In this document: in pieces, positions 38,767-40,751 of the stretch | Layout of the letters: every line of letters starts with the position of its first letter | Position numbering within the stretch: the first letter of the stretch is position 1 | NCBI GenBank assembly: GCA_018651085.1 | Contig: JABIEQ010000008.1 | Location: forward strand, 1-40,751 | Source of the DNA: Candidatus Magasanikiibacteriota bacterium | Lineage (GTDB): Bacteria; Patescibacteriota; Patescibacteriia; Magasanikbacterales; UBA922 | Direction of reading: 5' to 3' | DNA length: 40,751 bases | Position numbers and translations under genes: made by a program | The notes under the pieces: generated by a model | The model's database searches: none | What the model saw: only the letters and a program-made list of their open reading frames with translations | Told to the model about the DNA's origin: nothing

Positions 38767-39637
38767 GGCGTTGAAGAATCAGATGAAAGATCGGAACATC
38801 CGAGTTCCGAGCATTGTAAAAGAAAACCCTCTCGTCTACGTAGGCTTGTAGATACTTTTTCGAGACAACGCGATGCGTAGAACGTATCGCGTTTTTTAGA
38901 AAGCTCCAGAAGCCTTCTAATCTATTCGTTGTTACAGATCCTCGAACATATTCTCTGTTGCTGTGGTTCACGGTATGATGAACGTATCGTTGGTCTAGAT
39001 TATTATAGACACCAGCCTCATCTGTACAGACTTCTGATCCTCTAGCGATTATCTTCCAGATATACGCACCTAATGTATATCTCTGTGTATTAGGAACAAC
39101 CACTGCAAACACATCTCCCTCCCTTTTCAAGATACCAAATACTGGTATTTTTTTCTTTGGATTCTTTTTGTTTCTACTTATATATCGTCGCTGCTTCCCT
39201 CCAACATAGGTCTCATCTAGTTCAAACACCCCTTCAGATTTTTCCATGTTCTGTTTCATAAGATCTCGTATCTTATGCCCTATTCTCCATGCTGTCTTAT
39301 AGGTTACCCCTAACTGACGCTGTAACTCGGCTGCCGGCACTCCATGCCTAGATTGACTGAAAAGATACATCGCAAAAAACCACAGCCTTAGGGATGTGGT
39401 AGAATTCTTGAAAATTGTCTTTGAAAGTGGGTTCACCTGATGTCCGCATGAACAGGCATAGGATTTACGTCCTTTTACCCTGTAAAACGTCTTTTTGGCA
39501 CAGAGTGGACACACATAGTCACGATAACGTACATTAAATATATAATCGAGACAGACATCATCATCAGGGAATTCCCTTTCAAAGTCGATTATGCTGTATT
39601 TCATAGCACCCAGATATTGATCAATATCTAGGTTCAT
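38756..39637 (-). CDS. IS1595-family (ISXO2-like) transposase
   Basis: 293 residues, full length. N-terminal zinc ribbon (VCPLCAKKTFYRV ... CSCGHQ), helix-turn-helix region (AAELQRQLGVTYKTAWRIGHKI), then the catalytic core: first Asp in FELDETYVGGKQ, second in VCTDEAGVY, and NRLEGFWSFLKNAIRSTH with the family's Asn and Glu/His region. Complete, so possibly active. Candidate ends: 38767-38786 and inverted 39653-39634 agree at 13 of 20 bases; TCTTGTCA occurs on both sides (38759-38766, 39657-39664). Confidence 0.9.
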   Translation of the reverse strand: MNLDIDQYLGAMKYSIIDFEREFPDDDVCLDYIFNVRYRDYVCPLCAKKTFYRVKGRKSYACSCGHQVNPLSKTIFKNSTTSLRLWFFAMYLFSQSRHGVPAAELQRQLGVTYKTAWRIGHKIRDLMKQNMEKSEGVFELDETYVGGKQRRYISRNKKNPKKKIPVFGILKREGDVFAVVVPNTQRYTLGAYIWKIIARGSEVCTDEAGVYNNLDQRYVHHTVNHSNREYVRGSVTTNRLEGFWSFLKNAIRSTHRVVSKKYLQAYVDERVFFYNARNSDVPIFHLILQRLTR

Positions 39638-39726
39638 TATATTGTACGACGCTATTTCTTGTCAAATCGTGGTATACTTGTCTCTAAGGGATAGGTCTGG
39701 TTTAAACTAGAATATTTCTATTAATA

Positions 39727-39752
39727 AAAGTGTAGACTAGTCTACACTTTTA
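39727..39752. terminator. 26-base perfect palindrome terminator
   Basis: AAAAGTGTAGACT joined to AGTCTACACTTTT without loop. It lies just after tRNA-Arg on the minus strand and probably ends that transcript. Confidence 0.75.
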
Positions 39753-39759
39753 TGTTTAG

Positions 39760-39831
39760 TGTCCCCACTACGAGTCGAACGTAGATCTAGAACTTAGGAG
39801 GTTCTTGTTCTATCCATTGAACTACGGGGAC
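39760..39831 (-). tRNA. tRNA-Arg (anticodon CCT)
   Basis: Acceptor GTCCCCG/TGGGGAC (one mismatch-like G-T end pair), anticodon stem AGAAC/GTTCT with loop CTCCTAA, T-loop TTCGACT. CCA not encoded. Confidence 0.93.
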
Positions 39832-39859
39832 ATTACTACAAAAGAAAATTTTCACTGTT

Positions 39860-40657
39860 TTATACTTGATGAAGAGGAGGAACTCCAATTGATCGCCCAA
39901 CATCCCAAGCTAAATCAAAAAGTCCTTTTAACAGTGTTGTAAGAATTGTACTCTCTATTATCATCCCGGCTTGTCCTGGTCGAGGGATGATAGTGACCAT
40001 GGCTTTATCCTCAAACACACTAAGCATTCCACCAAACCCGACAATCCCAGGAAGTTTACTTGGATCAATCCAACGGCATTGTGCAAATTGTTCCTCGTGA
40101 AACATTTCTTTAAACCGTTCTCTTGCTATGGGGGTGTCGAGAACTAGGGAACGTTCCTTTATTTGTTTTTTCTTTCTTATCCTTGCACATCCTGAAACAA
40201 AATCTTTTATCTCTCCTATTTCAAAACTATCCAAATCAAGTATTGAAATAACCTCTGTTGTTGACTCAAGGGATTGAAGATACAGTGTTTTTATACCTTC
40301 GACTCCTTCTTGATACTGTACAACCGGTTTGTCAGCAATCTTATACAAAGAAAGGAGATTTGGCAAGCGCTGCTCAGCCTCTTTTAGTTTTCTTTCCCAG
40401 TTTTCTTTTCTTTCTTCTACAAACCGTACGACATTGCTGGGGTGTTCTGCGACATATTGTTTCTTTTTTGTTCCTTGTGAAACATTTTTTACTAGTCCAT
40501 AGGTACAAAGCTTTTCTAACACGTGATACCCGAGTGTTCTTGTTATATCTGCTTTGTTTGTAATCTCCGTTACGCTAGATGGTCCCAAATGCAATAGAGC
40601 GAGGTATATTTTTGCCTCGCTTTCGTCTAGTCCAAATTGTTCTAGTTCTTGTTCCAT
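39860..40657 (-). CDS. TrmB-family transcriptional regulator
   Basis: 265 residues. Winged helix at residues ~1-75 (MEQELEQFGLDESEAKIYLALLHLGPSSVTEI and DITRTLGYHVLEKLCTYGLV), a coiled-coil linker (~80-105) and a C-terminal effector domain of the phospholipase-D-like TrmB type (GVEGIKTLYLQSLESTTEVISIL). TrmB proteins mostly sense sugars, but the ligand and targets here are unknown. Promoter TTGTAA-18-TATAAA lies upstream at about 40680-40710; no SD. tRNA-Arg follows downstream. Confidence 0.85.
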   Translation of the reverse strand: MEQELEQFGLDESEAKIYLALLHLGPSSVTEITNKADITRTLGYHVLEKLCTYGLVKNVSQGTKKKQYVAEHPSNVVRFVEERKENWERKLKEAEQRLPNLLSLYKIADKPVVQYQEGVEGIKTLYLQSLESTTEVISILDLDSFEIGEIKDFVSGCARIRKKKQIKERSLVLDTPIARERFKEMFHEEQFAQCRWIDPSKLPGIVGFGGMLSVFEDKAMVTIIPRPGQAGMIIESTILTTLLKGLFDLAWDVGRSIGVPPLHQV

Positions 40658-40751
40658 ATGGGTATGAGTAGGGTAGCCCGTTTTATACTATTTGTCAATC
40701 TTAATTTACAATATTTTTTCTTTTCTTTTTTTATGCTTATTTTAGATTAAA

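Noticed and set aside
1-40751. CRISPR arrays, rRNA genes, prophage structural genes
   Set aside because: No regularly spaced repeats, no rRNA signature sequences and no capsid, portal or terminase-like proteins were seen.
1-40751. UGA recoded to glycine (code 25) as in Gracilibacteria/Absconditabacteria
   Set aside because: Conserved genes are full length without in-frame UGA, so nothing supports recoding, despite the avoidance of UGA stops.

Overview
The window is a stretch of chromosome from an AT-rich bacterium with a compact genome. I infer a Candidate Phyla Radiation (Patescibacteria)-like organism, with moderate confidence. The grounds are short intergenic spaces, T-rich translation starts without Shine-Dalgarno (SD) sequences, tRNAs without encoded CCA, orphan redox enzymes, a lamin-tail surface protein and a group I intron in a tRNA. 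No conserved gene contains an in-frame UGA, so code 11 fits. There is no rRNA marker and I could not run a search.

Layout: 1-870 (-) is rpsF-ssb, with ssb cut by the window edge. 1096-2411 (+) holds small membrane proteins (PH domain, DUF1294) and a truncated flavoprotein. 3135-5519 is a large membrane flavo-iron-sulfur protein. 5958-10146 is an operon of Nudix hydrolase, polyprenol-type glycosyltransferase, a fused DUF2064/TIGR04283 transferase and DUF547, followed by a lipoamide dehydrogenase-like enzyme (10256-11650). 12651-22427 is a pentose-phosphate and upper-glycolysis block: tal, pgi, tkt, gnd, zwf, pgl and a HAD hydrolase. 23228-24797 (-) is efp plus epmA. 24923-25192 is a tRNA operon (Gly-fMet-Gly). 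25397-27265 (-) is a secreted esterase. 29168-29553 (-) is tRNA-Pro and an intron-split tRNA-Phe. 29900-31453 is a prenyl synthase and a VTT-domain membrane protein. 31537-36796 (-) is tRNA-Ala, a CPA2 antiporter, a lamin-tail protein and ychF. 37055-40657 is a mosaic of a microprotein, tRNAs, a rod-shaped RNA candidate, DUF3467, an IS1595-family transposase and a TrmB-type regulator.

The most unusual feature is a second class of DNA scattered between these genes. Seven short GC-rich islets (about 2.45-3.0, 5.56-5.95, 11.96-12.55, 14.9-15.47, 18.88-19.35, 22.45-23.2 and 27.35-28.95 kb) each carry one gene whose product I do not recognise. Each has a near-consensus TTGACA-type promoter, a GC-rich hairpin near its end and, unlike every AT-rich gene here, a clear SD sequence. 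Three of the seven use UGA stops; none of the roughly 30 AT-rich genes does. Two further GC-rich islets (11.70-11.96 and 20.83-21.08 kb) look non-coding and highly structured. The islet at 27.35-28.95 kb encodes a 399-residue protein rich in Cys pairs, and its 3' untranslated region carries a chain of hairpins ending in a textbook hammerhead ribozyme.

The RNA content is also rich: a tRNA-Phe(GAA) interrupted by a group I intron between U33 and G34, a class II-shaped tRNA with anticodon AGU enclosed by a perfect 13-bp inverted repeat, and a rod-like 6S-type RNA candidate.
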